From positions 1-64,000 of the forward strand of contig DATGMP010000092.1 in NCBI GenBank assembly GCA_035293565.1: 64,000 nucleotides of DNA. Reading direction: 5' to 3'. The notes beneath the pieces are model-generated. The model was not told where the DNA came from and made no database searches. It saw only the letters and a program-made list of their open reading frames with translations. Shown in pieces: positions 6,721 through 15,694 of this stretch (positions are counted from its first letter, which is position 1; each line of letters opens with the position of its first letter). The DNA is from DATGMP01 sp035293565 (GTDB taxonomy: Bacteria; Pseudomonadota; Alphaproteobacteria; BOG-932; Roseiterribacteraceae). Position numbers and translations under genes: made by a program.

Positions 6721-9717
6721 CTAGCCAGATGCCGCAGCTGCATTCTGATCTGGCGAATCAAAGCGCGTCCCGAGCTCCGCGAGCGCGCGATCCGCAGCAC
6801 TAGCCACAGTCGCCGACAGGGCCGAAATATCCGGTGTGTCTTGCTTAAGTGCACTGCTGAGTTCGCGCGCGCGGTCCATGAGCTGGATACAGCCGATGTT
6901 GCCGGCCAGCGACACCAGATCATGCGCATTGCGCTTCATCGCCGCTCGATCGGAGCTCTCCTTGAAAATCGGCACCATTTGCTGGACGCGCGCGAAAAAC
7001 AGACGGCCGATGCGCGCGGCTTCGTCCGCACCCAAAATGCGCTCGAGTTGCTGGAGCACACTCTCATCCAGGACAGAACCGACCTGGTCTACCGGCTCCA
7101 AGTAGCGATCGGGACGCGCGCCTGCGGAGGACCATTTTGAAACCATCGCGATCAGATCCGCGCGGTCTATCGGTTTCGAGAGGAAATCATTCATCCCCGC
7201 CGCCCGGCAGGTCGCCGCGTCATCCAGCATCGCATTTGCCGTGAGAGCGATGATCGGGATCTCGCGCGCCGGCGCATCAAGACGGCGAATTTCCCGTGTG
7301 GCGGTCAAACCATCCATTTCGGGCATTTCCATGTCCATCAGGACGATGTCGAATTCAGAGGTTCGTACCGCCGCCAACGCCTGGGCTCCGTTATCGACGA
7401 TCGTGAGGGAATGCCCTGAGGCGCGCAGCATTCCTCTGATGATTGTCTGGTTTACCGGCAGGTCTTCAGCAATCAGGATTCGGGCAGGCGTCGCACTCAG
7501 GCCGTCATCGGCCGCGGAGACTTCGGCAGGTGGGCACGCCTCGACCAGCAGCATGGTGAACCAGAACGTACTTCCCGCTCCCGGTTCGCTCGCAACGCCT
7601 ATTTCCCCACCCATCGCCTCGGCCAGCCGCTTGCAGATCGATAGGCCAAGGCCTGTCCCGCCATAGCGCCGGGTTACCGAGCGGTCGAGTTGGCTGAAAT
7701 CCTGGAAGAGTAGCTGCCGCCGATCCTCGGCAATACCAATCCCGGTGTCCTTGACCTCGAACCGAAGCATCGGGCCTGCTGGGCCGGCATGCTTGGAGCA
7801 GCGAATTGTGATCGAGCCCTCGCTCGTAAACTTGTGCGCGTTGCTGAGCAGATTGAGCAGGATCTGACGAATGCGCGTCGGATCGCCCAGCACCCAATCG
7901 GGCAGATTGGGGTCGTTATCGATGCGCAATGCGAGCCCCTTGCCGACAATCTGCGCTTTTAGAATCGAAGCGGCCCCGTCGATAATGGAGGCCGGACTGA
8001 CGGGAAGGGTCTCGAGCTCGAGCTTGCCAGCTTCGATCTTCGAGATATCGAGAATGTCGTTGATGATCGCCAGCAGCGATTTACCCGCATCGCGAATACG
8101 CTCGACATCTTCCCGCTGTTCGGGGTCCAAGTTTGTGTCAAGCAGAAGGTCGGCGAAGCCCAGCACACCGTTCATCGGGGTGCGGATTTCATGGCTCATG
8201 CTGGCGAGAAAGGCCGATTTAGCTTGATTGGCGGCGTCCGCAGCATCTCGGGCGATTTCGACCTCGAGCGCGGCATTCTTGAGAGCGGTGACATCTGTGC
8301 TGACCGTGAGGATACCGCCGTCCTGGGTGCGGAAATGCCGGGTGAGGGACCAGCTTCCATTACGACCTTGGATTTCGTTGCCGATTCCATCCGCGCGCCG
8401 ATGGCGGTCGACGGACGCGGCAACGAACGCCTCGTTTGCTTCGATATCCGACGATGCATCAACCCAATAGCCGCGCACGATTTCCTCATAGGTGCGACCC
8501 GGTAGGTCCTTGCCATACGTCAAGCTTTTCCTCATCGCGGTATTTGCCAGAACAAGGCGATCATCCATGTCATAGACAGCGATCGCGTCCTGCATCGCCT
8601 CAAGGGCATCCTGGAGCAGGGCATGCGACCGCGAAGCTGCGTCCTCTGCCCGCTTGCGCTGCGTTATGTCGCGAATGACCGTAAGTATCCGCCCCGGCTT
8701 GCCATCCAGCTCCGCGATCCGGGTCACCGATGCTTCAACCCAAACATACGTGCCGTCCCGCCGTCGCAATCGATATTGAATGCTGGATTGCGAGTGTTGC
8801 TCGTCGAGCTCGAGCCCGATTTGGGCGATTTTGGCAACGTCCTCCGGGTGCACGATATCCGGGACACTCATCGACATGAGGTCGTCCGGTTCCAGCCCCA
8901 GCAACGTACGGCTCGCCGGAGACGCATATACCGGGCGTCCGTCCAGGTCCTGCAGAGTGATCAGTTCGGTCGCATTGTCCGCGAGCATGCGATAACGATC
9001 CTCGCTAGCGCGCAGCGCTGCTTCGTAGACGAAGCGGCGCCGGCTTTCGCGGCCCGCGAGCCAGAGGGACCCGGTCGAGCCGAGCATAGCAAGAATGGCC
9101 GCGATCGAAGTCCACTGCAGTGCGCCGTAGAACGACTTGCGAGCCGCCGATTTGCGCAACGCCAAGACGGCGCGTTCCTGGTCTCGAATTTGCGACAGCA
9201 GATTAGTCGAGGCCTGCATCATCTTCAGGCCCCGGCCCGACTTGACCACCTGCAGCGCGGCGTCCAGGCCGTCGTGATCCGCCAGAACAAGGGTTTCATG
9301 GAGTTCGGAGAATTTGTCCTTCACTATCTGCGCGAGTTGCCCGGCCAGAGGCTTTTGTTCGGGACTGGCCTCCGTCAGCACAAGGAGACGAGCGGTATTT
9401 TCGTAAGCCGCCTGCTCGGCCCGATCGAATGGCTCGCGATAAGGCTTCGCTCCGGTCAGCAAGTAACCGCGTTGTGCGGTCTCGGCCTCCTTGAGCGAAC
9501 TGGAAATGTCACCGACGGTCGAAAGGACTGCCAGGCTGTGGTCAATTTGCCGTTGGTTGTCGTCGGCCGTCGTGCGCAGAAGAAGGATTAGGCCCAGGCA
9601 AGCGGCTATAGGAAAGATGACCGCGGCTGCCGCGAGCAGGTTGGATGAAGCGAGTTCTCCGAAGCCAGGGTGTCGCAGGCCGATTGCGCGTATTTTTGAG
9701 CGAACAAATCGGAACAT
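6721..9717 (-). CDS. Membrane hybrid histidine kinase: CHASE3-PAS-PAS-HisKA-HATPase-REC-Hpt
   Basis: A 998-residue sensor. A transmembrane segment (~27-47) precedes a periplasmic CHASE3 domain with the typical AETAQRGYLLTG motif. A second membrane segment (~203-222) follows, then two PAS domains (~236-355 and ~362-478), the H box SHEIRTPMNG (His509), an HATPase domain with GGTGLGLSICKRL, a receiver with Asp795 (IVLMDMEMPEMDG) and a C-terminal Hpt with His932 (RNAHDLVSLAG). Such BarA/ArcB-like kinases pass phosphate His-Asp-His and then to a separate regulator. The convergent single-domain regulator ending at 6712 is the nearest candidate. The signal sensed is unknown. Confidence 0.94.
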   Translation of the reverse strand: MFRFVRSKIRAIGLRHPGFGELASSNLLAAAAVIFPIAACLGLILLLRTTADDNQRQIDHSLAVLSTVGDISSSLKEAETAQRGYLLTGAKPYREPFDRAEQAAYENTARLLVLTEASPEQKPLAGQLAQIVKDKFSELHETLVLADHDGLDAALQVVKSGRGLKMMQASTNLLSQIRDQERAVLALRKSAARKSFYGALQWTSIAAILAMLGSTGSLWLAGRESRRRFVYEAALRASEDRYRMLADNATELITLQDLDGRPVYASPASRTLLGLEPDDLMSMSVPDIVHPEDVAKIAQIGLELDEQHSQSSIQYRLRRRDGTYVWVEASVTRIAELDGKPGRILTVIRDITQRKRAEDAASRSHALLQDALEAMQDAIAVYDMDDRLVLANTAMRKSLTYGKDLPGRTYEEIVRGYWVDASSDIEANEAFVAASVDRHRRADGIGNEIQGRNGSWSLTRHFRTQDGGILTVSTDVTALKNAALEVEIARDAADAANQAKSAFLASMSHEIRTPMNGVLGFADLLLDTNLDPEQREDVERIRDAGKSLLAIINDILDISKIEAGKLELETLPVSPASIIDGAASILKAQIVGKGLALRIDNDPNLPDWVLGDPTRIRQILLNLLSNAHKFTSEGSITIRCSKHAGPAGPMLRFEVKDTGIGIAEDRRQLLFQDFSQLDRSVTRRYGGTGLGLSICKRLAEAMGGEIGVASEPGAGSTFWFTMLLVEACPPAEVSAADDGLSATPARILIAEDLPVNQTIIRGMLRASGHSLTIVDNGAQALAAVRTSEFDIVLMDMEMPEMDGLTATREIRRLDAPAREIPIIALTANAMLDDAATCRAAGMNDFLSKPIDRADLIAMVSKWSSAGARPDRYLEPVDQVGSVLDESVLQQLERILGADEAARIGRLFFARVQQMVPIFKESSDRAAMKRNAHDLVSLAGNIGCIQLMDRARELSSALKQDTPDISALSATVASAADRALAELGTRFDSPDQNAAAASG

Positions 9718-9833
9718 TGCGAACGCCGCCTAGACCGAAAATTGGCCCGATGGCCTGGAGATCCTGTTACACCACGATGCCGTTGAAATGTGGTTAACGG
9801 CAGTTCCGGCGCATCGATTAGAGCGCCTGCCGA

Positions 9834-9853
9834 CAAGCCTGAGGACAGGCTTG
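9834..9853. repeat. Inverted repeat / stem-loop 1
   Basis: CAAGCCTG (9834-9841) and CAGGCTTG (9846-9853) form a perfect 8-bp stem around AGGA. Outer CCTG/CAGG pieces could extend it with mismatches. Confidence 0.6.
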
Positions 9854-9869
9854 ATCAGGTCTGAATCAG

Positions 9870-9889
9870 CCGCGAACAATGGTTCGCGG
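9870..9889. repeat. Inverted repeat / stem-loop 2
   Basis: CCGCGAAC (9870-9877) and GTTCGCGG (9882-9889) form a perfect 8-bp stem around AATG, 16 bases after the previous hairpin. A run of seven G follows directly. Confidence 0.6.
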
Positions 9890-9922
9890 GGGGGCCGCGG
9901 CGGCTCCCGGAAATCTCGCGTT

Positions 9923-9953
9923 TTCTGAATCTGACCGTTGACGAAATTCAGAA
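9923..9953. repeat. Inverted repeat 3
   Basis: TTCTGAAT (9923-9930) and ATTCAGAA (9946-9953) are perfect 8-bp arms around a 15-nt spacer. CCCGG/CCGGG pieces lie further out (9906-9910 and 9954-9958). It could be an operator with two half sites or part of a larger RNA fold. Confidence 0.5.
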
Positions 9954-10195
9954 CCGGGCGTTCCCTCTGGTACAGTCGTTGGGGTTCGTTCGCGGTTCTG
10001 GTGGCCGGCTTTCGGCGGTAATCTCTGCGGTAGCGGCGCGGGTCGTGAAAGCGGACCGGCCTTTCCTGCGGCAGTCTCGAAGTCATTCCAATTCCAAAGT
10101 CCACCGGTATGATGAAGCCTACACCAGCGGACTCCGTCCGGCCCCTAAAAGGTTAGTGGGCCAGACCGGTCGACGCGAAGAGCAAAGGGGGATGA

Positions 10196-11440
10196 ATGCC
10201 GGAAGGGGCGGACATATCTTCGATCGAAAGCGCCTCGCCGGCTCGCGCGGCGGAAAGCGGCCGAATAGACGACATCGAAATCCTGCGCGCCTTTGCGATC
10301 ATGTTCGTCATTCTGGAACATGTCCGGATCAACTTGTTCCATTGGAATGTGCCCGCGCTCAACCACTTGGCGAAATACTTCGAATTCTGGTCTGGCGTCG
10401 ACTTGTTCTTGGCAATATCCGGCTTCGTCATTGCAAGGTCGCTACTCCCGCAGCTTGCCGTGGCCAAGAATCCGACCGCGTTCATCAACGCAACGCTCTG
10501 TTTCTGGGTCCGTCGCGCCTGGCGCCTCTTACCGTCGGCATGGCTGTGGCTCCTCCTGATCCAGCTTGCCACGGCCTTCTTCAACCGGAGTGAAGCCTTC
10601 GGGCTCTTTCATACGAATTTTCAATCGGCGGTCGCTTCCATCCTAGACGTCGCGAACCTCCGGTCGTTCCTCTTGGCGACGAACCACGAATGGTTCGGAC
10701 CCGCTTTCCCTTATTGGAGTCTGTCGCTCGAGGAGCAATTCTATTTTTTGTTGCCCTTCCTCGTGCTGGCAAGCGGGCGGTATCTCGTCATCGTGTCGGG
10801 GATTCTCGTCCTGTCTCAGCTCTTCCTTCCGCGGCTGCACTCTCCGCTCATCATGGTGCGCAGCGACGCGCTTCTCTTAGGCGTCTTGATAGCGGTCTGG
10901 AGCAAACAGTCGACCTTTCGATTGTTCCAACCGGTGGCGCTCAGCCGATACCCCGCCGCCCGTTGGGCGACCCTGATTCTCGTTCTTGGATCCATCGCGG
11001 CGCTTTCGCCCATCGATACGCCGCTTATTCCGTTTCCGGTCGGCATCATCGCGCTGCTATCGGCGGCTCTCGTCGTGATCGCTTCATATGACCAGGATTA
11101 TCTCATGCGAAAGGGAGCGTTCAAAAGCGCGCTGCTTTGGGTCGGAAGCCGGTCTTACGCGCTGTATCTCGTCCATATCCCCAGCTACCTCATGACTCGC
11201 GAAATCTGGTATAGAATCGAACCGGTCGGCACCATCTTCACAGGCAGGTTCACGTTGCGCTTCGCGCTCACGGCTTTGGCGCTGATGCTGACCCTGGCCG
11301 AGCTGAACTATCGGCTGATTGAACGGCCTCTGCGGATGCGAGGTGCTCAGATCGCGCGGCGGCTGGCGATGCGGATTCCGCAAGGGAACCTCCAGCCATC
11401 GCAGAGCGTAACAGTCTTCCCGGTCGCCTTGTCATCATGA
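10196..11440 (+). CDS. Acyltransferase-3 family integral membrane protein (OafA/YrhL type)
   Basis: A 414-residue protein with about ten hydrophobic segments. The N-terminal motif IEILRAFAIMFVILEHV holds the conserved Arg and His of the family, and WSLSLEEQFYFLLPF is the second hallmark. The family moves acyl groups, often acetyl, across or within the inner membrane onto polysaccharide or lipid. No SGNH domain is fused. The stop overlaps the start of the following methyltransferase (ATGA), which ties the two into one unit, so the acceptor is probably a surface glycan or glycolipid. AAGGGGG precedes the ATG. Substrate unknown. Confidence 0.9.
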   Translation: MPEGADISSIESASPARAAESGRIDDIEILRAFAIMFVILEHVRINLFHWNVPALNHLAKYFEFWSGVDLFLAISGFVIARSLLPQLAVAKNPTAFINATLCFWVRRAWRLLPSAWLWLLLIQLATAFFNRSEAFGLFHTNFQSAVASILDVANLRSFLLATNHEWFGPAFPYWSLSLEEQFYFLLPFLVLASGRYLVIVSGILVLSQLFLPRLHSPLIMVRSDALLLGVLIAVWSKQSTFRLFQPVALSRYPAARWATLILVLGSIAALSPIDTPLIPFPVGIIALLSAALVVIASYDQDYLMRKGAFKSALLWVGSRSYALYLVHIPSYLMTREIWYRIEPVGTIFTGRFTLRFALTALALMLTLAELNYRLIERPLRMRGAQIARRLAMRIPQGNLQPSQSVTVFPVALSS

Positions 11441-12303
11441 GGCTGATCTCGAAGGGTCTGCGCGCGCTTTTGAACAGAAATCATACGCCGGTCGCCGCGC
11501 CCGTAGAGCAGGAAGGGCTTTTCAACGCGCGTGGCGTCGGTCTGCGTGATGCCGTCATGAGCGGCTGGTATCTTCAGGCGAGCGACGAGCTGTTCAAGGG
11601 CTTTCGGATATCGCGCGACGACGTCGTGCTCGACGTCGGCTGCGGAGACGGCGGCAATGCCCATTTTTGCGCGATGAGGGGCGCCCATATCATTTTCGCG
11701 GATGTCGATCCCATCCAGGTGGAGGCAACGCGCAGGCGTTTGGCCGAGACACCCGCTCGTGGCTTGACGCCGATTGTGGGAGATTCGAACCCTTTGCCGT
11801 TGTCCGATGGCGCGGCATCGAAGATCATAGCTTCGGAGGTCATGGAGCATGTGGACGACCCCGGACAATTCTTGCAGGAGCTGGTCCGAGTCGGACGTTC
11901 GGGAGCGCAGTATCTGCTGACGGTCCCTGATCCAGTCGCCGAAACGCTCCAGCACGATCTGGCGCCGGCGACCTTCTTTGCGAAGCCGCCAAATCCGGCA
12001 TTCACGATTTCGGGACTGTGCCCGGGTCACATTCGGACCTTTCAGCGCGACGAATTTGCAAAGCTCGTCGAGAGCGCAGGACTGGTCGTCGAGCAGCACG
12101 CGTTCTATGGCTTCTATTGGGCAATATGGTTTGCGCTTTTTTGGACGTGCGGCGTCGATTTTTCGGCAGCCCAACATCCGGTTCTCGACAACTGGGGTCG
12201 GGCTTGGGATGCTCTTCTCGATACGCCGGGCGGTCTGCAAGTGAAGCGCCGCCTCGATCAGTTCATGCCGAAAAGCCAGCTCATCATCGCCCGTAAACCC
12301 TAG
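11437..12303 (+). CDS. Class I SAM-dependent methyltransferase
   Basis: A 288-residue protein. Motif I is VVLDVGCGDGGNAHF (~65-80), the motif II acidic loop is IIFADVDP, and IIASEVMEHVDDP corresponds to motif IV/V of the UbiE/Methyltransf_11 group. It is clearly paralogous to the protein at 14651-15580 on the other strand: both share the SKIIASEV(M/L)EHVDDPG block, the GAQYL(L/I)(T/S)VPD block and a C-terminal DQFMPK/DRFMPK ending. It is coupled to the upstream acyltransferase by ATGA overlap. Its 3' end overlaps the end of the membrane-protein gene by four bases. Confidence 0.9.
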   Translation: MRLISKGLRALLNRNHTPVAAPVEQEGLFNARGVGLRDAVMSGWYLQASDELFKGFRISRDDVVLDVGCGDGGNAHFCAMRGAHIIFADVDPIQVEATRRRLAETPARGLTPIVGDSNPLPLSDGAASKIIASEVMEHVDDPGQFLQELVRVGRSGAQYLLTVPDPVAETLQHDLAPATFFAKPPNPAFTISGLCPGHIRTFQRDEFAKLVESAGLVVEQHAFYGFYWAIWFALFWTCGVDFSAAQHPVLDNWGRAWDALLDTPGGLQVKRRLDQFMPKSQLIIARKP

Positions 12304-14654
12304 CCCGCGGTCGACCGTCCTCGGGCCGCGGCCCGATTCATTTGCCGATCGACGATGAGCGCAGCCATGAGAACCATCAGACTGACGGTGCTGATCCACA
12401 AACCCACGACAAAGGGGCGAGAGTGGAACCGAATGACCAGATCATGTTGGCCGCGGGGTATCCAGATCGCTTTTCCGAGCACTTGCCCGCTGTAGATCGG
12501 CGCAGCCTGCCCATCCAACGTCGCTGTCCAGCCGGGGTAATTCGCGTCCGCGAGAAAGAACCATCCCGGCGTCATGGCTGAGATGTCGATGTGATAATGA
12601 GTGCTTCTAACCTTCAGAAACTCCAGTCTGGGAGCAGACGCCGCAGTCGCGGCCTGGGCGTCGCCCGAGGCCGAGCAATTGGCTGGGGGATCGGCGCTGT
12701 CGATCACGAGTATCGGGTGAGTCAATTGGCTGATCCGGTGCAACGCCTCTTCCGGCGACGCGACAGCCTCGCAGTCGGTGTAGAACTGAAATCGGGGCCG
12801 GGCGGCAGTATTCTCCATGATCCAGCCATCATCCGGGTGTTCGTGCCACAGCGGTTGGAATGCCGGCGCGGCGGTCGGCTCCCGGACGATCGGAAACCGG
12901 ACACTGAGCAAATCGATCAATCGGGCTCCGGGCACGCCCTGTGTCGTGCCCAGAACCTCGTCGTTCATTCGATCGGTTATGAGCGCCCGACGCCCCAGTT
13001 GCAAAGCGAGCGCTCCATCCATCGAGCGCAAGTCCCAAAGAAGATTCGCTAATCCGGGGGCAAGCGGGAAATACCGTTGCATGCCATATTCGACATCGGG
13101 CGCGTAGGGCGGTCTGAATGTGAAAGCGCCTACGCGGTTGTCGGCAAAGGTTCGAAAATCGCGCCAGTCAGGCGTCTTCTGAATCGCTTCGATCGACGCG
13201 GGTTTTCGTAGTAAGGCCGGATCGAAGAAATGAAAGAGGCCGATCCGCAACTGGGCGGTCTCGATTACGAGAAGGGCGGCCATCAGCGGCGAGACCGCCT
13301 TTGGGACCTTCCACCAAATCGAGATCGCGGCGCCGAGGATCGCGGCCAGAACGACCGCATATTGCAGAACCGCAACGTCCGGCAGCCGAAGACGCCAGAT
13401 CAGCCACGTCCAGCCAACGGCGAGGATCGCGAGCGCAAACGCGCGCATCCACTCTTTGGGAGCGATGCGGTTGTCGGCTTTTGCGATCGCGCCGATCCAC
13501 CTCAAGAGGGCTTCGACACCGGCGCCTGCAAGAACTCCAAGCGTGACGGCGGCGTTGTTCAGATAAAGGCCCACCAGTCGATAAAAGTGGAGCTGCGGCA
13601 GCAGATCGTGGTCATAAATGAATCTGAAGGCCGCTGTTGCGGGGCCCATGCCCAAGATGATCAGAATCAACGTTCCGGCCAATTGACCCATCATCGGAAC
13701 CGATACCCGAAGGACTAATGTCAGGGAGGCGAGAAGCGCGACGAGAATGCTGCCCGAGATCGGGATATAAAGGCCGCTGCCTTCCAGGCCTCGCGTGAAT
13801 AAGAATCCGCGGAGATATGGTTCGAGCGGCGGACCGAACAGCAGCCCAATTCCGCTGGATCGGTGGGATAAGCCAACGAGTTGCGCCTCCGGCAGCAGCT
13901 GTATAGCGGAGAGTCCAACGCCGATAGCGATGGCAAATAAGCCTGTAAGCACCGGCGCTCGCCAATTTCCTATCCATGAGCTGCGGAAATCGCGATCGAC
14001 GAGGCGAACGATCAGCATCGCCATCATATAGATCAGAATTCCGTCGAGCGTCTCCGGGTAGCCCGAGAAGAACGTCAAGGCGATAACAAGTCCAAGCGCG
14101 CCGGCGGAGCGCATCGACGGGCGTTCCAGCCAGATCTCCATCGCCAAGATCGCCCAGGAGACCCAAGCCGTTGCCCCGGAGACGGTCAGGTTCTGTTGCT
14201 GACCGATATTGTACATCGAGAAAACGCCGGCAACCGCCGCAAGGCAAGCGGACGCTCCGTTCAGGCGGAGCTGCCGGCAGAGCAGCAAAATTCCAACTCC
14301 GCTAAAAAACATCGTGAACCAATGGAACAGATTCTCGGCGTAAAGCACGCCGACGAGCGGTGTCAGCACCCAGGCGAAGACGGCGTTTACCGGGTTCGCG
14401 AAACCGCCTTGTCCTTCGGCAAAAAGAGGATGGCCGCCGTAGACCTTGTCGGACCACAGGAGCTGTCCGAAATCGCGGATGGCGCGCGATTGGATTTCCA
14501 TGAGAGGCAGACCGTGGCCTAGAAAGTCCCCATGGATGATTGTCTTCCCTTCAAAAAGCGCAGGGGCCCAGAAGGCGATCGTGAGCAGCAGTAGGATGAG
14601 AAGTCCGGGCGCATAGGCTCGGAGGCTCTGGATGCCGGATCCGAGCCCCATCAT
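12300..14654 (-). CDS. YfhO-like polytopic membrane protein
   Basis: A 784-residue protein with about a dozen hydrophobic helices in the first ~480 residues and a soluble C-terminal region closed by one more helix. GHGLPLMEIQSRAIRDFG near the N-terminus and the C-terminal ANYPGWTATLDGQAAPIY are typical of YfhO (PF09586)-type proteins, which resemble GT-C glycosyltransferases and take part in cell-surface glycosylation in some bacteria. The start overlaps the stop of the upstream methyltransferase (ATGA). An exact donor or acceptor cannot be given. Confidence 0.82.
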   Translation of the reverse strand: MMGLGSGIQSLRAYAPGLLILLLLTIAFWAPALFEGKTIIHGDFLGHGLPLMEIQSRAIRDFGQLLWSDKVYGGHPLFAEGQGGFANPVNAVFAWVLTPLVGVLYAENLFHWFTMFFSGVGILLLCRQLRLNGASACLAAVAGVFSMYNIGQQQNLTVSGATAWVSWAILAMEIWLERPSMRSAGALGLVIALTFFSGYPETLDGILIYMMAMLIVRLVDRDFRSSWIGNWRAPVLTGLFAIAIGVGLSAIQLLPEAQLVGLSHRSSGIGLLFGPPLEPYLRGFLFTRGLEGSGLYIPISGSILVALLASLTLVLRVSVPMMGQLAGTLILIILGMGPATAAFRFIYDHDLLPQLHFYRLVGLYLNNAAVTLGVLAGAGVEALLRWIGAIAKADNRIAPKEWMRAFALAILAVGWTWLIWRLRLPDVAVLQYAVVLAAILGAAISIWWKVPKAVSPLMAALLVIETAQLRIGLFHFFDPALLRKPASIEAIQKTPDWRDFRTFADNRVGAFTFRPPYAPDVEYGMQRYFPLAPGLANLLWDLRSMDGALALQLGRRALITDRMNDEVLGTTQGVPGARLIDLLSVRFPIVREPTAAPAFQPLWHEHPDDGWIMENTAARPRFQFYTDCEAVASPEEALHRISQLTHPILVIDSADPPANCSASGDAQAATAASAPRLEFLKVRSTHYHIDISAMTPGWFFLADANYPGWTATLDGQAAPIYSGQVLGKAIWIPRGQHDLVIRFHSRPFVVGLWISTVSLMVLMAALIVDRQMNRAAARGRSTAG

Positions 14655-15580
14655 GCCTGCTTTCGCGCCAGGATGACTTGGTTCTTGGGCATAAATCGAT
14701 CTAAGAGGTCCTTTATCTTCGGACCGTGCGCAGTATTGAGAAGATCTATCCAGGTATTGTCCCAGTTGTCCAAAAGGTCGCTGCGGTTTGTCGCCGGATC
14801 GACATAATCCGCCCAGAAGAGAAGCCCTCGCAAGGCATGATAAAATCCCGTTGTCGTATGCTGTTCGATCGAGAGGCCGGCACCGCGAACGAGGTTCGCA
14901 AATTCCTCGCGTTCGAAGATTCGGACATGATTCGGCTTCGCGAAGGCCGATGGATGGGCCACCTGTTTCACGAGCCGCTCGCAGTGCGCATCCGGCACCG
15001 AAATAAGGTACTGCGCGCCAACTTGCCCCACGCGGACCAATTCTACGAGCACCGGCCCGGGGTCGTCGACATGTTCCAGGACCTCAGAGGCAATGATTTT
15101 GGATGCCAAGCCATTGCGCAGGGGCAGCGGGTTGCCGTCGCTCAGAATGACCTCGTATTTGTCCGATGGAGTTTCCCGCAACCGCCATTTTGCGTCCGCC
15201 ACCCGCGCGGCATCGTTGTCGACGAGATACGCATAAGCGCCGCGCGCGACGCAAAAGGCCCCATTGGCGCCGCTGCCGCATCCAAAATCGATGACCACGT
15301 CATCATCGCCGATAGCCATTCCAGGAAAGATTTCCCCATGATCCCCTCGTCGCCATCCGCCGAGATGGTCATCGAGATCGCCAGCATTAGCCGTCTCAAG
15401 TCCGGTTTGTGAGGGGAGCGCCTTTTTAAGCTTCCGGTATAAGTTGATCATCGCGCTTGACGCTTTCCGACCGTCCAGCCTCACGTAATACCGAGCTTGT
15501 AAGTCTAGGTCCAGGAGCGGTTCATTCGGTGATTCGCTTGATCGCACAGCGCCCGGGAGGGTCTTCTCGAGGCTGGACAT
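14651..15580 (-). CDS. Class I SAM-dependent methyltransferase, paralogue of 11437-12303
   Basis: A 309-residue protein. Motif I is VVIDFGCGSGANGAF, followed by AYLVDNDAARVADAK, SKIIASEVLEHVDDPG and GAQYLISVPD. It shares these blocks and a DRFMPKNQVILARK C-terminus with the plus-strand methyltransferase 2.3 kb away, so the two came from one duplication. The first ~45 residues have no counterpart there, so an internal start near MINLYRKLKK cannot be excluded. It precedes the YfhO-like gene with an ATGA overlap. The acceptor is probably a sugar or lipid of the cell surface (inference). Confidence 0.88.
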   Translation of the reverse strand: MSSLEKTLPGAVRSSESPNEPLLDLDLQARYYVRLDGRKASSAMINLYRKLKKALPSQTGLETANAGDLDDHLGGWRRGDHGEIFPGMAIGDDDVVIDFGCGSGANGAFCVARGAYAYLVDNDAARVADAKWRLRETPSDKYEVILSDGNPLPLRNGLASKIIASEVLEHVDDPGPVLVELVRVGQVGAQYLISVPDAHCERLVKQVAHPSAFAKPNHVRIFEREEFANLVRGAGLSIEQHTTTGFYHALRGLLFWADYVDPATNRSDLLDNWDNTWIDLLNTAHGPKIKDLLDRFMPKNQVILARKQA

Positions 15581-15694
15581 GGACCGACGATAACGGAGCT
15601 GCTAGATCAAGTCTTGGTCAAGATTAGGAAATTAAGATGCCATGTGCCGGCGAGGACGAGAGAGACGGCCGTTGACGCACAAGAGCGAGGGAGA

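Larger units (their letters stand above)
9718..10195. other. Intergenic region with three stem-loops, divergent promoters expected
   Basis: These 478 bases separate the hybrid kinase (minus) from the acyltransferase (plus). I find three inverted repeats within 120 bases (listed separately) and no convincing gene. A 124-codon minus-strand frame starting at 10104 runs through the hairpins and has no recognisable domain. Confidence 0.5.

Noticed and set aside
9730..10104. A 124-codon minus-strand frame upstream of the hybrid kinase
   Set aside because: It runs through three hairpins, is very Arg/Pro-rich and has no recognisable domain.
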